DNA of 64,000 nucleotides from Caenimonas sedimenti (GTDB lineage Bacteria > Pseudomonadota > Gammaproteobacteria > Burkholderiales > Burkholderiaceae_C). Both the position numbers and the translations under genes were made by a program. This document shows, in pieces, positions 42,506 to 51,905 of the stretch (position 1 is the stretch's first letter; every line of letters starts with the position of its first letter). The DNA lies in the NCBI RefSeq assembly GCF_007833165.1, contig NZ_VOBQ01000016.1, positions 124,001-188,000 of the forward strand. Direction: 5' to 3'. The notes under the pieces are model-generated. The model was not told the origin of the DNA, did no database searches, and saw only the letters and a list, made by a program, of their open reading frames with translations.

Positions 42506-42694
42506 CTACCGGGACGTTGCGGCCTTGGCTTGCGCCCCGGCCGCCGCCTTCTGGCCGGCACTCCCTTGTTGTCCACGCGTCGATCGCTTGTCGTGCGTGC
42601 CATCGTCCTGCAACGACAGACCGTAGGACCCGGCGGTCACCGCCAGGATCACGGGCACGCGTTGCAGCATCGATGCGGTCCGGTTCTCGCTCAT
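42506..42694 (-). CDS. Possible small hypothetical protein
   Basis: A 62-residue frame from ATG 42694 with a good Shine-Dalgarno (GGGAAGAAAAAGA) in front. It starts polar, has a short hydrophobic part (VPVILAVTAGSYGLSL) and ends in a Gln/Ala/Gly-rich tail. It could be a small secreted or surface protein, but it has no motif. Convergent with the small membrane protein gene across the terminator. Confidence 0.4.
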   Translation of the reverse strand: MSENRTASMLQRVPVILAVTAGSYGLSLQDDGTHDKRSTRGQQGSAGQKAAAGAQAKAATSR

Positions 42695-42825
42695 TCTTTT
42701 TCTTCCCTTGTCTTCCCTGTTTGCTGTGGTCTGTGTGACTGCAGTGACGGGAGTATCGGCGTGCAACATGGCCGCACCGTGACAGTGCCCGGCGCGAGCA
42801 TGGGTCAGCCGTATCCGACAAATGC

Positions 42826-45033
42826 TCAGGCGGGGGCCGCCCGCGCCAGACCGAGCTTGCGCGCCGCGAGCTGCCGCACGAGGATGGGCACCAGCAAGCC
42901 GGCGCCGATCAGCGTGACGATCAATCCCGGCGCGATCAGGAGCAGCGCCGCCACGAAGCACAAGGCCTGCTCCCAGCGCTTCATCTCGACCAGGAAGAAT
43001 TTCGAGAGCGCCGCGGCCAGCGCCACGATGCCGAGGATGCAGCCGGTGAACGTGATGCTGAAGTCGTACCAGGTGAAGCCCTTGGCCACGAGCAGGAGCG
43101 AAGGCGAGAACACGAACACGAACGGCACCAGCACCTTCGCCAGGCCGAGACGGAAAGCCATGTTCCCGGTCTTGAACGGGTCACTGCCCGCCATGCCGGC
43201 CGCCGCATAGGCAGCCAGGGCCACGGGCGGCGTGATGTCCGCCAGCACCCCGTAGTAGAAGACGAAGAAGTGCGCCACCAGCGGCTCCACGCCCAGCTGG
43301 ACCAGGGTCGGCGCTGCCACCGTGACCATGATGATGTAGTTGGCCGTGGTGGGGATCCCGCAGCCCATGAGGATGCAGACCACGCCCGTCATCACGAGCG
43401 CCGCGAACAGCGTCAGGCCCTTGGTGCTGGCGAAGTATTCCGGCACCACGTACGAGAGGCCCGACGCGATCATCGTGGCCCAGTTCGTGATGATGAAGCT
43501 GATCTTGAAGCCGACGCCGGTGAGCGTGACGACACCGATGACGATGCCCACGGTGGCGGCCGCGGCACCCACGGCCAGCGCGTACTTGGCGCCCGTCTCG
43601 AAGGCCTCGACGAGGACGCCATGGCCGATGCGCCCGGTGATGCCGGCAAGCTTCCAGCCGGCCAGCGCCACGGCCGTGCCCACACCGAACAGTCCCAGCT
43701 TGATCCATTCGCTCTGCTGCCCCAGGTTGGCGAAGCAGATCACCGCCAGCAGGGCATGCAGGCCGATCATGAGGCCCCAGTTCTTCGCGTTGTTGCCTCG
43801 CACCTGCGTGGTCAATCCGACGATGGCGCACGAAGTGATGCCGGCGAACGCGGCCAGGTAGGGCGTGCGGCCCGACACCAGGATCGCGATCAGGAGCACC
43901 AGCGGAATCAGCGTCGGCCAGCGCTGGCGCAGCGACTCCTTCAGCTTCGGCATCTCTTCGTCGGTGAGGCCGCGCAGGCCGTAGCGCTTGGCCTCGAAGT
44001 GCACCTGCATGTAGACGCCGAAGAAGTGCATGAAGGCCGGAACGACCGCGGCCGCGATGATCGTCTGGTACGAGACGTTCAGGAACTCGATCATCAGGAA
44101 CGCGGCGGCCCCCAGCACCGGTGGCGTGATCTGCCCGCCGGTGGAGGACGCGGCCTCCACGGCGGCGGCGAATTCGCGCCGGTAGCCCACCCGGATCATC
44201 GCGGGGATGGTCAGCGAACCGACCGTGACGGCGTTCGCCACCGAGGATCCGGACAGCGTGCCGAACATCGCCGAGCCGAACACGCTGACCTTCGCCGGAC
44301 CGCCGGCCTGGCGGCCCGCGACGCTGGAGGCGATGTCGAGGAACAGCTGTCCCAGCCCGATGCGCGTCGCCATCACGCCGAACAGCACGAAGTGGAAGAC
44401 GTAGGTGGCCACCACGCCCACCGCCACACCATAGATGCCCTGGCTGGTGAGGTACTGGTGGTTGATCATCTGGCTCCAGCTCGCGCCGGCGTGCTTGAGC
44501 AGGCCGGGGAAATGCGAGCCGAACAGCGCGTACAGCGTGAAGCCGATGGCGATCAGCGGCAACGGCCAGCCCATGGAGCGCCGGGTGGCCTCCAGCAGGG
44601 TGAGGAAGAGGATGGAGCCGAAGACGACGTCGGACCGGTCGGGGTTGCCGACCCGGAAGGCGAGGTCGTCGAAGACGTAGGGGATGTACAGCACGCTGGC
44701 GGCGCAGGCCAGGCCCAGCAGCCAGTCCACCAGCGGCACGCCGCCCGGGTTCAGCCACGAATTCGCGCGGGGATGCTCATAGGCCTTCTTGCCGGCCGCG
44801 AAGACCAGGAAGATCAGCCCGAGCACGAAGGCCAGGTGCACGCCGCGGTGCGTCGTCTCGCGCAACAGGCCGAACCCGGCCGTGTAGAAGTGGAAGCACG
44901 AGAGCGCGATGAGCAGCCACTTGACGATCTGCAGCGCCGGCGGCACCACCGGCCGGAAGCGCATCTCGGGATCGAACTTCTCTTCCAGTTCCTGCAGCTT
45001 CTTGTCGTCCAGTTCCGTCGGGATGGCTGTCAT
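42826..45033 (-). CDS. TRAP transporter fused permease (TAXI type)
   Basis: A 735-residue inner-membrane protein from ATG 45033 (MTAIPTELDDKKL). It fuses the small 4-TM and large 12-TM subunits, the usual form in TAXI-TRAP systems: early helices (ALSCFHFYTAGFGL) are followed by the DctM-like part with GTLSGSSVANAVTVGSLTIP, the family signature, and GCGIPTTANYIIMVTVAAP. It takes up organic acids or amino acids with Na+ or H+. Read together with the TAXI binding protein, which is the first gene; a terminator lies between them. Confidence 0.92.
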   Translation of the reverse strand: MTAIPTELDDKKLQELEEKFDPEMRFRPVVPPALQIVKWLLIALSCFHFYTAGFGLLRETTHRGVHLAFVLGLIFLVFAAGKKAYEHPRANSWLNPGGVPLVDWLLGLACAASVLYIPYVFDDLAFRVGNPDRSDVVFGSILFLTLLEATRRSMGWPLPLIAIGFTLYALFGSHFPGLLKHAGASWSQMINHQYLTSQGIYGVAVGVVATYVFHFVLFGVMATRIGLGQLFLDIASSVAGRQAGGPAKVSVFGSAMFGTLSGSSVANAVTVGSLTIPAMIRVGYRREFAAAVEAASSTGGQITPPVLGAAAFLMIEFLNVSYQTIIAAAVVPAFMHFFGVYMQVHFEAKRYGLRGLTDEEMPKLKESLRQRWPTLIPLVLLIAILVSGRTPYLAAFAGITSCAIVGLTTQVRGNNAKNWGLMIGLHALLAVICFANLGQQSEWIKLGLFGVGTAVALAGWKLAGITGRIGHGVLVEAFETGAKYALAVGAAAATVGIVIGVVTLTGVGFKISFIITNWATMIASGLSYVVPEYFASTKGLTLFAALVMTGVVCILMGCGIPTTANYIIMVTVAAPTLVQLGVEPLVAHFFVFYYGVLADITPPVALAAYAAAGMAGSDPFKTGNMAFRLGLAKVLVPFVFVFSPSLLLVAKGFTWYDFSITFTGCILGIVALAAALSKFFLVEMKRWEQALCFVAALLLIAPGLIVTLIGAGLLVPILVRQLAARKLGLARAAPA

Positions 45034-45048
45034 GGCGCCTCTTCGTGT

Positions 45049-45080
45049 CGAAAACAAAAAAGGGAGGTCCAGCCTCCCTT
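45049..45080 (-). terminator. Terminator between TAXI binding protein and permease
   Basis: On the minus strand AAGGGAGG and its complement surround a 5-base loop and are followed by six T residues and a further T-rich run. It is placed 19 bases after the binding-protein stop and 15 bases before the permease start, so it should work as an attenuator. Confidence 0.8.
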
Positions 45081-45099
45081 GCGACGGCGGACCGATCGC

Positions 45100-46053
45100 T
45101 TACTTCAGCAGGCCGGCTTCCTTGTAGAACTTCTCGGCACCGGGGTGGTAGGGGATGCCCACACCCTGCACCGCGTTCTCCTTGGTGATGAACTTGCCCT
45201 TGGCGTGGCCCGCGGCCAGCGTCTTCTGCGTGGCATCGGAGTACATCGCCTTGGTGATCTCGTACACCGTCTCGGTGGGCACCTTGGCACTCGTCACGAG
45301 CTGTGCACCGACGGCGAGCGTCTGCACGGCGGGCACGTCCTTGTAGGTGCCGGCGGCGATGGTGTCGACCGCGAAATACGGGCTGCCCTTGCGCAGGCTT
45401 TCCGCTTGCGGACCGGAGATCGGCAGCAGTTCGATGCCCGCGCCGCTGGAGGCCAGCTCGGCGATGGCGCCGGCCGGGGCGCCGCCCACGAAGAAGAAGG
45501 CATCGAGCGCGCCATCCTTCAGCTTGTCGCCGGCCTGGTTCGGCTTGATGTATTCGGGCTTGATGTCGGCCTCTTTCACCCCGTAGGCGGCCAGCACCAT
45601 GCGGGCGTTGATCAGCGTGCCCGAGCCGGGTTCGTCGAGCGCCACGCGCTTGCCCTTGAGGTCGGCCACGCTCTTGATGCCCGAGCCCTTCTTGACCACC
45701 AGGTGGATGCTTTCGGGGTAGAGGTTGGCGATCATCCGCAGGTCGGCCACCTTGGGCTTGCCATCGAACGCGCCCGTGCCGGTGAAGGCCCAGGAGGCGA
45801 CGTCGGCCTGCGACAGGCCCGCTTCCATGGAGCCGCCCGCGATGGCGTTGACATTGGCGAGGGAGCCGTTGCTCGCCTGCGCCGTCGCGACGATCTTGCC
45901 GGGCTGCGACACGGCGTTGGCGATCATGCCGCCCACGGGGTAGTAGGTGCCGGCGGTGCCGCCGGTGCCGATGCGGAAGAACTGCTGCGCGTGCGCGCCG
46001 CCGGCAAGAACCATGGAGGCTGCCAGCACGGCGGCCCATTTCTGCATGCTCAT
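45100..46053 (-). CDS. TAXI-family TRAP solute-binding protein
   Basis: A 317-residue periplasmic protein from ATG 46053 (MSMQKWAAVLAASMVLAG) with a signal peptide cut near AHA-QQ. FFRIGTGGTAGTYYPVGGMI is the TAXI signature; GSMEAGLSQADVASWAF and KKGSGIKSVADLKGKRVAL are further family blocks. It captures a substrate, in known cases glutamate-like or other carboxylates, and delivers it to the fused permease downstream. Specificity is not visible. Confidence 0.92.
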   Translation of the reverse strand: MSMQKWAAVLAASMVLAGGAHAQQFFRIGTGGTAGTYYPVGGMIANAVSQPGKIVATAQASNGSLANVNAIAGGSMEAGLSQADVASWAFTGTGAFDGKPKVADLRMIANLYPESIHLVVKKGSGIKSVADLKGKRVALDEPGSGTLINARMVLAAYGVKEADIKPEYIKPNQAGDKLKDGALDAFFFVGGAPAGAIAELASSGAGIELLPISGPQAESLRKGSPYFAVDTIAAGTYKDVPAVQTLAVGAQLVTSAKVPTETVYEITKAMYSDATQKTLAAGHAKGKFITKENAVQGVGIPYHPGAEKFYKEAGLLK

Positions 46054-46156
46054 TGGATACTCCTGGAAACGAGGCGGATGAAAACCGGAAAGCAAGGAGT
46101 AGACCATGCGCCGCCAACGGCCGGACTAGGACAAGCCCGGAGCGGGGCGTTGCGCC

Positions 46157-46573
46157 TCACTCGTCGTCGACCGAGGCGCTCCAGCGATCGCCCCATCCCT
46201 TGCTGGCTTCGTCGAGGTCGCGCCTCCCACGCTTGGTGGGGCGTCCATGTTCGATGGAATGGGCCGGCTCGGGCGCCAGGCGCCGCTGCTCCACGCTCTG
46301 CTCGCGCGCGAGCACGCTTTCAGGCGTTTCCTCATAGAGTTGCTGCGCCACCGGCGCCGGCCCGCGCATGTTCGACACGCCTTTCACGACCACGGTGCGC
46401 GTCATGCCTTCACGGCGCATGGCGACGGTGTCGCCGGGCTTGACTTCGCGCGCCGGCTTCACTTCGGCGCCGTTGACGTGCACGCGGCCCTTGTCGATCT
46501 CTTCGCTGGCCAGGCTGCGCGTCTTGTAGAAGCGCGCGGCCCACAGCCACTTGTCGATACGCAGTCTTTCCAT
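46157..46573 (-). CDS. S4-domain RNA-binding protein (Hsp15-like)
   Basis: A 138-residue protein. The start MERLRIDKWLWAARFYKTRS and GRVHVNGAEVKPAREVKPGD is the S4 alpha-L RNA-binding motif; the C-terminal tail is charged and Arg/Glu-rich. Hsp15 (hslR) type proteins bind stalled 50S ribosomal subunits after heat shock. Its ATG overlaps the stop of the sensor kinase gene (TGATG), so it is coupled to tctDE, an unusual neighbour. Confidence 0.85.
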   Translation of the reverse strand: MERLRIDKWLWAARFYKTRSLASEEIDKGRVHVNGAEVKPAREVKPGDTVAMRREGMTRTVVVKGVSNMRGPAPVAQQLYEETPESVLAREQSVEQRRLAPEPAHSIEHGRPTKRGRRDLDEASKGWGDRWSASVDDE

Positions 46574-47988
46574 CAGCTCCCATTCTCCGCCAGCGGGAGG
46601 CGCACCGTGGCGTCCAGCCCCGCGATGCGGCCATGGTTTTCCCTGTTTTCCAGGGTGATCGTGCCGCCGAGCGCGCGCACGATCTCGTGGCAGATCGCCA
46701 GGCCCAGGCCCGAGCCGCTGCGAACGTCTCCGGCCGAGAAGGGCTGGAAGAGCCGGGGCCGCAGCTCGGCGGGAACCCCCGGGCCGCTGTCGGCCACCGT
46801 CAGCGCGGCCGAGTTGCGGTCGGCCATCACGCGCACCGACAGGGCCGCGCCCGGCGGTGTGTGCTTGACGGCGTTGTGCAGCAGGTTCCGGGTGAGTTCG
46901 CGCAGCATCCATTCGTGCGCGCGGATGGGTGCCGGCTGCGTCTCGATGTCGAAATCGATGTCCTTGTCGGCCACCAGCGGGGCCAGCTCCAGCGCGATGG
47001 TCCGCACGGCCTCGGCCAGGTCGGTCACGCTTTCGTCCTGCTGCTGGCGCAATTGCTCCACCCGGGCCAGCGCCAGCATCTGGTTGGCCAGCAGCGTGGC
47101 GCGCTCGACGGTGTCATTGATCTCCAGCAGGGCTTGCCGCGGCTCGACGTCGCCGCGCAGGGCCGACTGCACCTGGGTCTTCAGGACGGCGAGGGGTGTG
47201 CGCAATTGATGGGACGTGTCGCGCACGAAGCGCTTCTGGTTGTCCAGCAGGTGCGCCAGCCGCGTCATGACGGCATTGGTGGCGTCCACCAGCGGCAGCA
47301 GTTCGCGCGGCGCGTCGGCCGCGACGATGGGCGTGAGATCGCCTTCGGGCCGGTCGCGCAACTGGCTGCTGAGCTGGCGCACGGGCGAGGTGGCGCGCTG
47401 CACGACCACCACCGCCACCAGGGCGATCACCGCCACCAGCACGGCTTGCCGCCAGAGATGGTCGAACAGGATCTTGCGCGTGAGTGTCTGCCGCAGCTCC
47501 AGCGTCTCGGCGACCTGGATCACCGCCATGGCCCGGCCGTTCTGGCTGGCCACGGGCTGCAGCAACACGGCGACGCGCACCGCTTCGCCCTCGAAGCGGT
47601 CGTCGTAGAAGTCCACCAGCGCGGCATAGGCGTTGCGGTCCGGCAGCACGCCGCGCCAGAAAGGCAGCTTGCCGAAGCCCGACACCAGCTGGCCCTTGAG
47701 GGTGGAGACGCGGTAGAACATCCGGCTCTGGGTGTCGGCCTCGAAGGCTTCCAGCGCGGCGTAGGGCACGGTCACTCGCAACTGCGCTTCGTCGTCGAAG
47801 CCCTTGACATCCAGCAGTTCGCCGATGGACTTGGTGGAGGCCAGCAGGGTGCGGTCGTACGCCGTGTTCACCGCGGCCAGCGTCTCCCGGTAGAGGCTCA
47901 CCGCGTTGATGACGACGAATGCGCCCACCGGCACCAGGATCCCCAGCAGCAGGTAGCGCCGCAGCGACAGCGGCTTGCGCCCGGTCAT
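46573..47988 (-). CDS. tctE: Sensor histidine kinase, TctE-like
   Basis: A 471-residue inner-membrane protein. A first membrane helix (YLLLGILVPVGAFVVI) and a second near residue 180 (LVAVIALVAVVVV) enclose a ~140-residue periplasmic sensor with PAS-like features. The HAMP-linked H box is VRDTSHQLRTPLAVL near 265, the N box NLLHNAVKHTP, then VADSGPGV and GSGLGLAI. It should phosphorylate the regulator encoded 4 bases upstream with overlap. TctE in characterised systems senses citrate or tricarboxylates. Named by position beside tctCBA and by family. Confidence 0.85.
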   Translation of the reverse strand: MTGRKPLSLRRYLLLGILVPVGAFVVINAVSLYRETLAAVNTAYDRTLLASTKSIGELLDVKGFDDEAQLRVTVPYAALEAFEADTQSRMFYRVSTLKGQLVSGFGKLPFWRGVLPDRNAYAALVDFYDDRFEGEAVRVAVLLQPVASQNGRAMAVIQVAETLELRQTLTRKILFDHLWRQAVLVAVIALVAVVVVQRATSPVRQLSSQLRDRPEGDLTPIVAADAPRELLPLVDATNAVMTRLAHLLDNQKRFVRDTSHQLRTPLAVLKTQVQSALRGDVEPRQALLEINDTVERATLLANQMLALARVEQLRQQQDESVTDLAEAVRTIALELAPLVADKDIDFDIETQPAPIRAHEWMLRELTRNLLHNAVKHTPPGAALSVRVMADRNSAALTVADSGPGVPAELRPRLFQPFSAGDVRSGSGLGLAICHEIVRALGGTITLENRENHGRIAGLDATVRLPLAENGS

Positions 47989-48662
47989 CCCTCGGCCTTG
48001 AGCAGGTACCCCAGGCCGCGCAGCGTGACCAGGGAAACGCCGCTGCCCGCCAGCTTCTTGCGCAAGCGGTAGACCACCACCTCCACGGCTTCGAACTGCA
48101 CGTCGCTCTCGCCGGGGAACACCAGCTCGAAGAGCCGCTCCTTGCTCACCGCATGGCCGGGGCGGGCCATGAGTGCCTGCACCAGGGCGAGCTCGCGCGG
48201 TGTCAGGTCGAGCACCTCGTCACCCCGGTAGACCGCGCCGCTGTCACGTTCCAGGCGCAGGCGGCCCACGCGTTGGTCGGCGGGCGAGTCGGTCCCGGCC
48301 GTGTGGTGCCGCCGGTGCAGGGCGCGCACGCGCGCCTCCAGTTCGTCGAGGTCGAAGGGCTTGGGCAGGTAGTCGTCGGCGCCCGTGTTCAGGCCGATGA
48401 CGCGGTCGCCTACCGTGCCGCGCGCCGTCAGGATCAGGACCGGTGTGGTCAATCCACTGCGCCGGGCCCGGGCCAGCACGTCGAGGCCGTCCATGCCGGG
48501 CAGCGTGAGGTCGAGCAGCACCACGTCGGGCGGCGCCGCGTGCCAGCGGTCCAGCGCCTGCTGGCCGTCGTTGCACCCGGTCACGGCGAGGCCGCGCCGG
48601 CTGAGCGCGCGCTCCAGCGTGGCCAGCATCGAGGGATCGTCTTCGACCAGAAGGACCTTCAT
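47985..48662 (-). CDS. tctD: OmpR-type response regulator, TctD-like
   Basis: A 225-residue protein. The receiver has acidic VEDD near residue 7, phosphoacceptor in VVLLDLTLPG near 51 and Lys in LILTARG near 100. The winged-helix domain has LTPRELALVQALMARPG, KERLFELVF and EVVVYRLRKKL, the OmpR/PhoB class. It is divergent from tctC with 141 bases between and probably activates that promoter when phosphorylated by TctE. First gene of the tctD-tctE-S4 operon. Confidence 0.88.
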   Translation of the reverse strand: MKVLLVEDDPSMLATLERALSRRGLAVTGCNDGQQALDRWHAAPPDVVLLDLTLPGMDGLDVLARARRSGLTTPVLILTARGTVGDRVIGLNTGADDYLPKPFDLDELEARVRALHRRHHTAGTDSPADQRVGRLRLERDSGAVYRGDEVLDLTPRELALVQALMARPGHAVSKERLFELVFPGESDVQFEAVEVVVYRLRKKLAGSGVSLVTLRGLGYLLKAEG

Positions 48663-48755
48663 GTGGCGGCTAGGTTAGCGTACGGCCGGGTCCGGCGCAC
48701 CAGGCCGGTTCAGTGGTTTCCCCAATGCCCGGGACAGCCGAATGACAGGCGGCGG

Positions 48756-48768
48756 GCGCATGATGCGC
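48756..48768. promoter_or_regulatory. Palindrome in the tctD-tctC divergent region
   Basis: GCGCAT-G-ATGCGC, perfect 6-base arms with one central base, in the middle of the 141-base space between tctD and tctC. It is a candidate TctD operator, though OmpR-type proteins more often bind direct repeats. Confidence 0.35.
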
Positions 48769-48803
48769 GTTGACCCAGCTTTCACGAACAAGGAGACCCT
48801 CCC

Positions 48804-49763
48804 ATGCGCCGCGATACCTTCCTCAGAACCATGGCGGCCCTGGCCGCCGCCGGTGCGCTGCCCCTCACGGCCCGCGCCGCCGCCAACGTCAAGATGATGA
48901 TCCCCGCCAACCCGGGCGGCGGCTGGGACACCACCGGCCGCGCCCTGGGCAAGGCCCTGCAGGACGCCAAGGTGGCCGACAGCGTCAACTACGACAACAA
49001 GGGCGGTGCCGCCGGCGCACTGGGCCTGGCGCAGTTCGCCAACAGCAGCAAGGGCGACCCGAACGCCATGATGGTGATGGGTGCCGTCATGCTGGGCGGC
49101 ATCATCACCGGCAAGCCGCCGGTCGACCTGAAGACCCTGACGCCCATCGCCCGCCTGACCAGCGAATACAACGTGTTCGTGCTGCCGGCCAATTCGCCGC
49201 TGAAGACCATGGCCGACGTCGTGGCGCAGCTGAAGAAGGATCCGGGCAGCGTCAAGTGGGGTGGCGGTTCGCGCGGCTCCACCGAGCACATCGCGGCCGC
49301 GATGATCGCCCGCGAGGTCGGCGTCGACCCTTCCAAGATCAACTACGTCGCCTTCCGGGGGGGCGGAGAAGCCACCGCCGCCATCCTGGGCGGCAACGTC
49401 ACGGTGGGCGGCAGCGGCTACAGCGAGTTCGCCGAGTACATCAACAGCGGCAAGATGAAGGCCATCGGCGTCACCTCCGGCCAGAAGCTCAAGGGCATCA
49501 ACGTCCCCACGCTCAAGGAGCAGGGCATCAACGTGGAGATCGGCAACTGGCGCGGCGTCTATGGCGCCCCCGGCATCACCGAGCCGCAGCGCAAGGCGCT
49601 GACCGACATGGTCCTCGCCGCCCTGAAGACCAAGTCGTGGCAGGAAGCCATGGAGAAGAACAACTGGACGCCGGCCGTGCTGTCGGGTCCGGCCTTCGAG
49701 AAGTTCGTCGACGACGACTTTGCCAGTCTTCGCGCTACCATGGTGAAGTCCGGGATGGTCTGA
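48804..49763 (+). CDS. tctC: Bug/TctC tricarboxylate-binding receptor
   Basis: A 319-residue periplasmic protein. Signal peptide MRRDTFLRTMAALAAAGALP cut near ARA-AA. MIPANPGGGWDTTGRALGKA is the Bug substrate loop; NYDNKGGAAGALGLAQFA and GGGSRGSTEHIAAAMIA are family blocks that shape the two-lobed site for a carboxylate. It is the receptor for TctAB encoded downstream. The last gene-end block is followed by a terminator, so its mRNA is probably more abundant than those of tctBA. Confidence 0.92.
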   Translation: MRRDTFLRTMAALAAAGALPLTARAAANVKMMIPANPGGGWDTTGRALGKALQDAKVADSVNYDNKGGAAGALGLAQFANSSKGDPNAMMVMGAVMLGGIITGKPPVDLKTLTPIARLTSEYNVFVLPANSPLKTMADVVAQLKKDPGSVKWGGGSRGSTEHIAAAMIAREVGVDPSKINYVAFRGGGEATAAILGGNVTVGGSGYSEFAEYINSGKMKAIGVTSGQKLKGINVPTLKEQGINVEIGNWRGVYGAPGITEPQRKALTDMVLAALKTKSWQEAMEKNNWTPAVLSGPAFEKFVDDDFASLRATMVKSGMV

Positions 49764-49795
49764 CCGGCCGCTGCGCGCGGCCCAGCGTCTGAAAG

Positions 49796-49821
49796 GCGCC
49801 CGGCGAACCCGGGCGCTTTTT
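49796..49821 (+). terminator. Terminator/attenuator between tctC and tctB
   Basis: Perfect 8-base arms (GCGCCCGG and complement), a 5-base loop and five T residues, 33 bases after the tctC stop and 32 before the tctB ATG. Partial readthrough would give high TctC and low TctBA. Confidence 0.82.
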
Positions 49822-49852
49822 CTTGTGCGGTGGAGACAAAGGGAACAACAAC

Positions 49853-50362
49853 ATGGACAACCCCTTGGGAAAGAAACTGCAGACCGGCGTGGGGGCCGGC
49901 GTGCTGCTGCTCGGGCTGGCGCTGATGGCCGGCGCGGTGCAGATTCCGGCGGCGGCCGGCTACGGCGGCGTCGGCCCCAACTTTCTGCCCTGGGTGGTCG
50001 CGGTCTCGCTGGCTGCATGCGGGGTGTTGATCGTCCGCGAGGCCCTCACCGGCGGCTTCCGCGCGATGGACGACCCCACGGGCTCCGAGAAGGCCTATTG
50101 GCCGGGCCTGGCCTGGGTGTCGGCGGGCCTGCTCGCCAACGCGGCACTGATCACGACCATCGGTTTCATCCTGAGCTGCACGCTCTGCTACATGCTGGCG
50201 GTGCAAGGCCTGCGCCGAGCGGCCGGGCAGGCCGCCGGTGACCCGCGCAGCCTGTCGATGGACCTGGTGACCGGCTTGCTGATCTCCGCGCCGGTGTTCT
50301 GGATGTTCACCAAATTCCTGGCAATCAATTTGCCCGGACTCACCAGCACCGGGTGGCTCTGA
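49853..50362 (+). CDS. tctB: TctB small permease subunit
   Basis: A 169-residue inner-membrane protein with four helices (LLLGLALMAGAVQIP, FLPWVVAVSLAACGVLI, GLLANAALITTIGFILS, TGLLISAPVFWMFTKFLAI), the DUF1468 pattern. I chose ATG 49853 over the frame from 49823 for topology and the AGGGAACAAC in front. TctB is the small partner of TctA in tripartite tricarboxylate transport. Stop TGA overlaps the tctA ATG. Confidence 0.88.
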   Translation: MDNPLGKKLQTGVGAGVLLLGLALMAGAVQIPAAAGYGGVGPNFLPWVVAVSLAACGVLIVREALTGGFRAMDDPTGSEKAYWPGLAWVSAGLLANAALITTIGFILSCTLCYMLAVQGLRRAAGQAAGDPRSLSMDLVTGLLISAPVFWMFTKFLAINLPGLTSTGWL

Positions 50363-51864
50363 TGATGGACATTCTCAATGCGCTGATGCAGGGCTTCGCG
50401 ACGGCGATCTCGCCGGCCAACCTGATGTGGGCCCTGGTGGGCTGCGTGCTCGGCACAGTGGTGGGCGTGCTGCCCGGCATCGGCCCCGCGGTGGCCGTGG
50501 CCATGCTGCTGCCGATCACGGCCAAGGTCGAAGCCACGGCCTCGATGATCTTCTTCGCCGGCATCTACTACGGCGCGATGTACGGCGGCTCGACCACGTC
50601 GATCCTGCTGAACACCCCGGGAGAGACCGCCACCATGGTCACGGCCATGGAGGGCAACAAGATGGCCAAGAGCGGCCGCGCCGGCCAGGCGCTGGCCACT
50701 GCCGCCATCGGCTCCTTCGTCGCCGGCACCATAGCGACGGTCATCGTCACACTGTTCGCGCCAGTCGTGGCGGAGCAGGCGGTCAAGCTCGGCCCGCCGG
50801 AATACTTCATGCTGATGGTGCTGGCCTTCACGACCGTGAGCGCGGTGCTCGGCAAGAGCACGTTGCGCGGCATGACGGCGCTGCTGCTGGGCCTGGCCAT
50901 CGGCTGCATCGGCCTGGACCAGATCTCCGGCCAGCCCCGCTACACCATGGGCAAGGCCGAATTGCTGGACGGGATCGAGATCGTGCTGGTGGCGGTGGGC
51001 CTGTTCGCCGTAGCGGAGGTGATGTACGCCGCCATGTACGAGGGCCGCAGCACCGAGGCCCGGAATCCGATGAGCCGCGTCTACATGAGCGGTCGCGACT
51101 GGAAGCGGTCCATCCCCGCCTGGTTGCGCGGCACCGCCATCGGCGCGCCCTTCGGCTGCATCCCGGCCGGCGGCACCGAAATCCCGACCTTCCTCTCCTA
51201 CGCCACCGAGAAGAAGCTCGCCAAGGGCGAGGACCTCAAGGAGTTCGGCACCACCGGCGCCATCGAAGGCGTGGCCGGCCCCGAAGCCGCCAACAACGCC
51301 GCAGTGACCGCGGCGCTGATCCCGCTGCTCACGCTCGGCATCCCGACGTCGAACACCACCGCCATCCTGCTGGGGGCCTTCCAGAACTATGGCCTGAACC
51401 CCGGCCCGCAACTCTTCACCACCTCGGCCGCGCTGGTCTGGGCGCTGATCGCCTCGCTGTACATCGGCAACGTGATGCTGCTGATCCTGAACCTGCCGCT
51501 GGTGAAGCTGTGGGTGAAGCTGCTCGAGATCCCGAAGCCGCAGCTGTACGCGGGCATCCTGATCTTCGCGACGGTGGGTGCCTATGGCATGCGCCAGAGC
51601 GCGTTCGACCTGGTGCTGCTGTATGCCATCGGGCTGCTGGGCGTGCTGATGCGGCGCTTCGACTTCCCGACGGCGCCGGTGGTGGTCGGCATGATCCTGG
51701 GCCCGCTGGCCGAAGCGCAGCTGCGCAACGCCGTGTCGATCGGGGAGGGCAGCTTCAGTGTCTTCCTGACCCGGCCGATGTCGCTGGCGCTGCTGGTGGT
51801 CATCCTGGCGGTGCTGATCGTGCCGCGGGTGATGCGGATGCGGGCGGCCAGAAAGCTGGCTTGA
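50362..51864 (+). CDS. tctA: TctA large permease subunit
   Basis: A 500-residue inner-membrane protein with about 12 helices. [40 protein letters not shown] and [19 protein letters not shown] are signature blocks of the TctA/DUF112 family, probably the ion- and substrate-binding loops. The ATG at 50365 is possible as start. It uses the proton or sodium gradient to import the carboxylate held by TctC. Ends 7 bases before a convergent GNAT gene. Confidence 0.93.
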   Translation: MMDILNALMQGFATAISPANLMWALVGCVLGTVVGVLPGIGPAVAVAMLLPITAKVEATASMIFFAGIYYGAMYGGSTTSILLNTPGETATMVTAMEGNKMAKSGRAGQALATAAIGSFVAGTIATVIVTLFAPVVAEQAVKLGPPEYFMLMVLAFTTVSAVLGKSTLRGMTALLLGLAIGCIGLDQISGQPRYTMGKAELLDGIEIVLVAVGLFAVAEVMYAAMYEGRSTEARNPMSRVYMSGRDWKRSIPAWLRGTAIGAPFGCIPAGGTEIPTFLSYATEKKLAKGEDLKEFGTTGAIEGVAGPEAANNAAVTAALIPLLTLGIPTSNTTAILLGAFQNYGLNPGPQLFTTSAALVWALIASLYIGNVMLLILNLPLVKLWVKLLEIPKPQLYAGILIFATVGAYGMRQSAFDLVLLYAIGLLGVLMRRFDFPTAPVVVGMILGPLAEAQLRNAVSIGEGSFSVFLTRPMSLALLVVILAVLIVPRVMRMRAARKLA

Positions 51865-51905
51865 CGAACCGTCATCCCGGCGAAGGCTGGGACCCGGTGC
51901 TTCCA
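51865..51905. repeat. REP-like short palindrome
   Basis: GTCATCCCGGCGAAGGCTGG at 51871-51890 is the type of dispersed palindrome (TCCCGGC...GCTGGGA with one mismatch) that is frequent in Proteobacteria. It forms the last codons and stop of the GNAT gene and lies between two convergent genes, where it may stop transcription from both sides. Confidence 0.55.

Noticed and set aside
43270..46443. A 1057-codon plus-strand frame opposite the TRAP genes
   Set aside because: It is His/Arg/Gly-rich antisense of the fused permease and binding protein, both of which have clear family motifs; long shadows are normal in GC-rich DNA.
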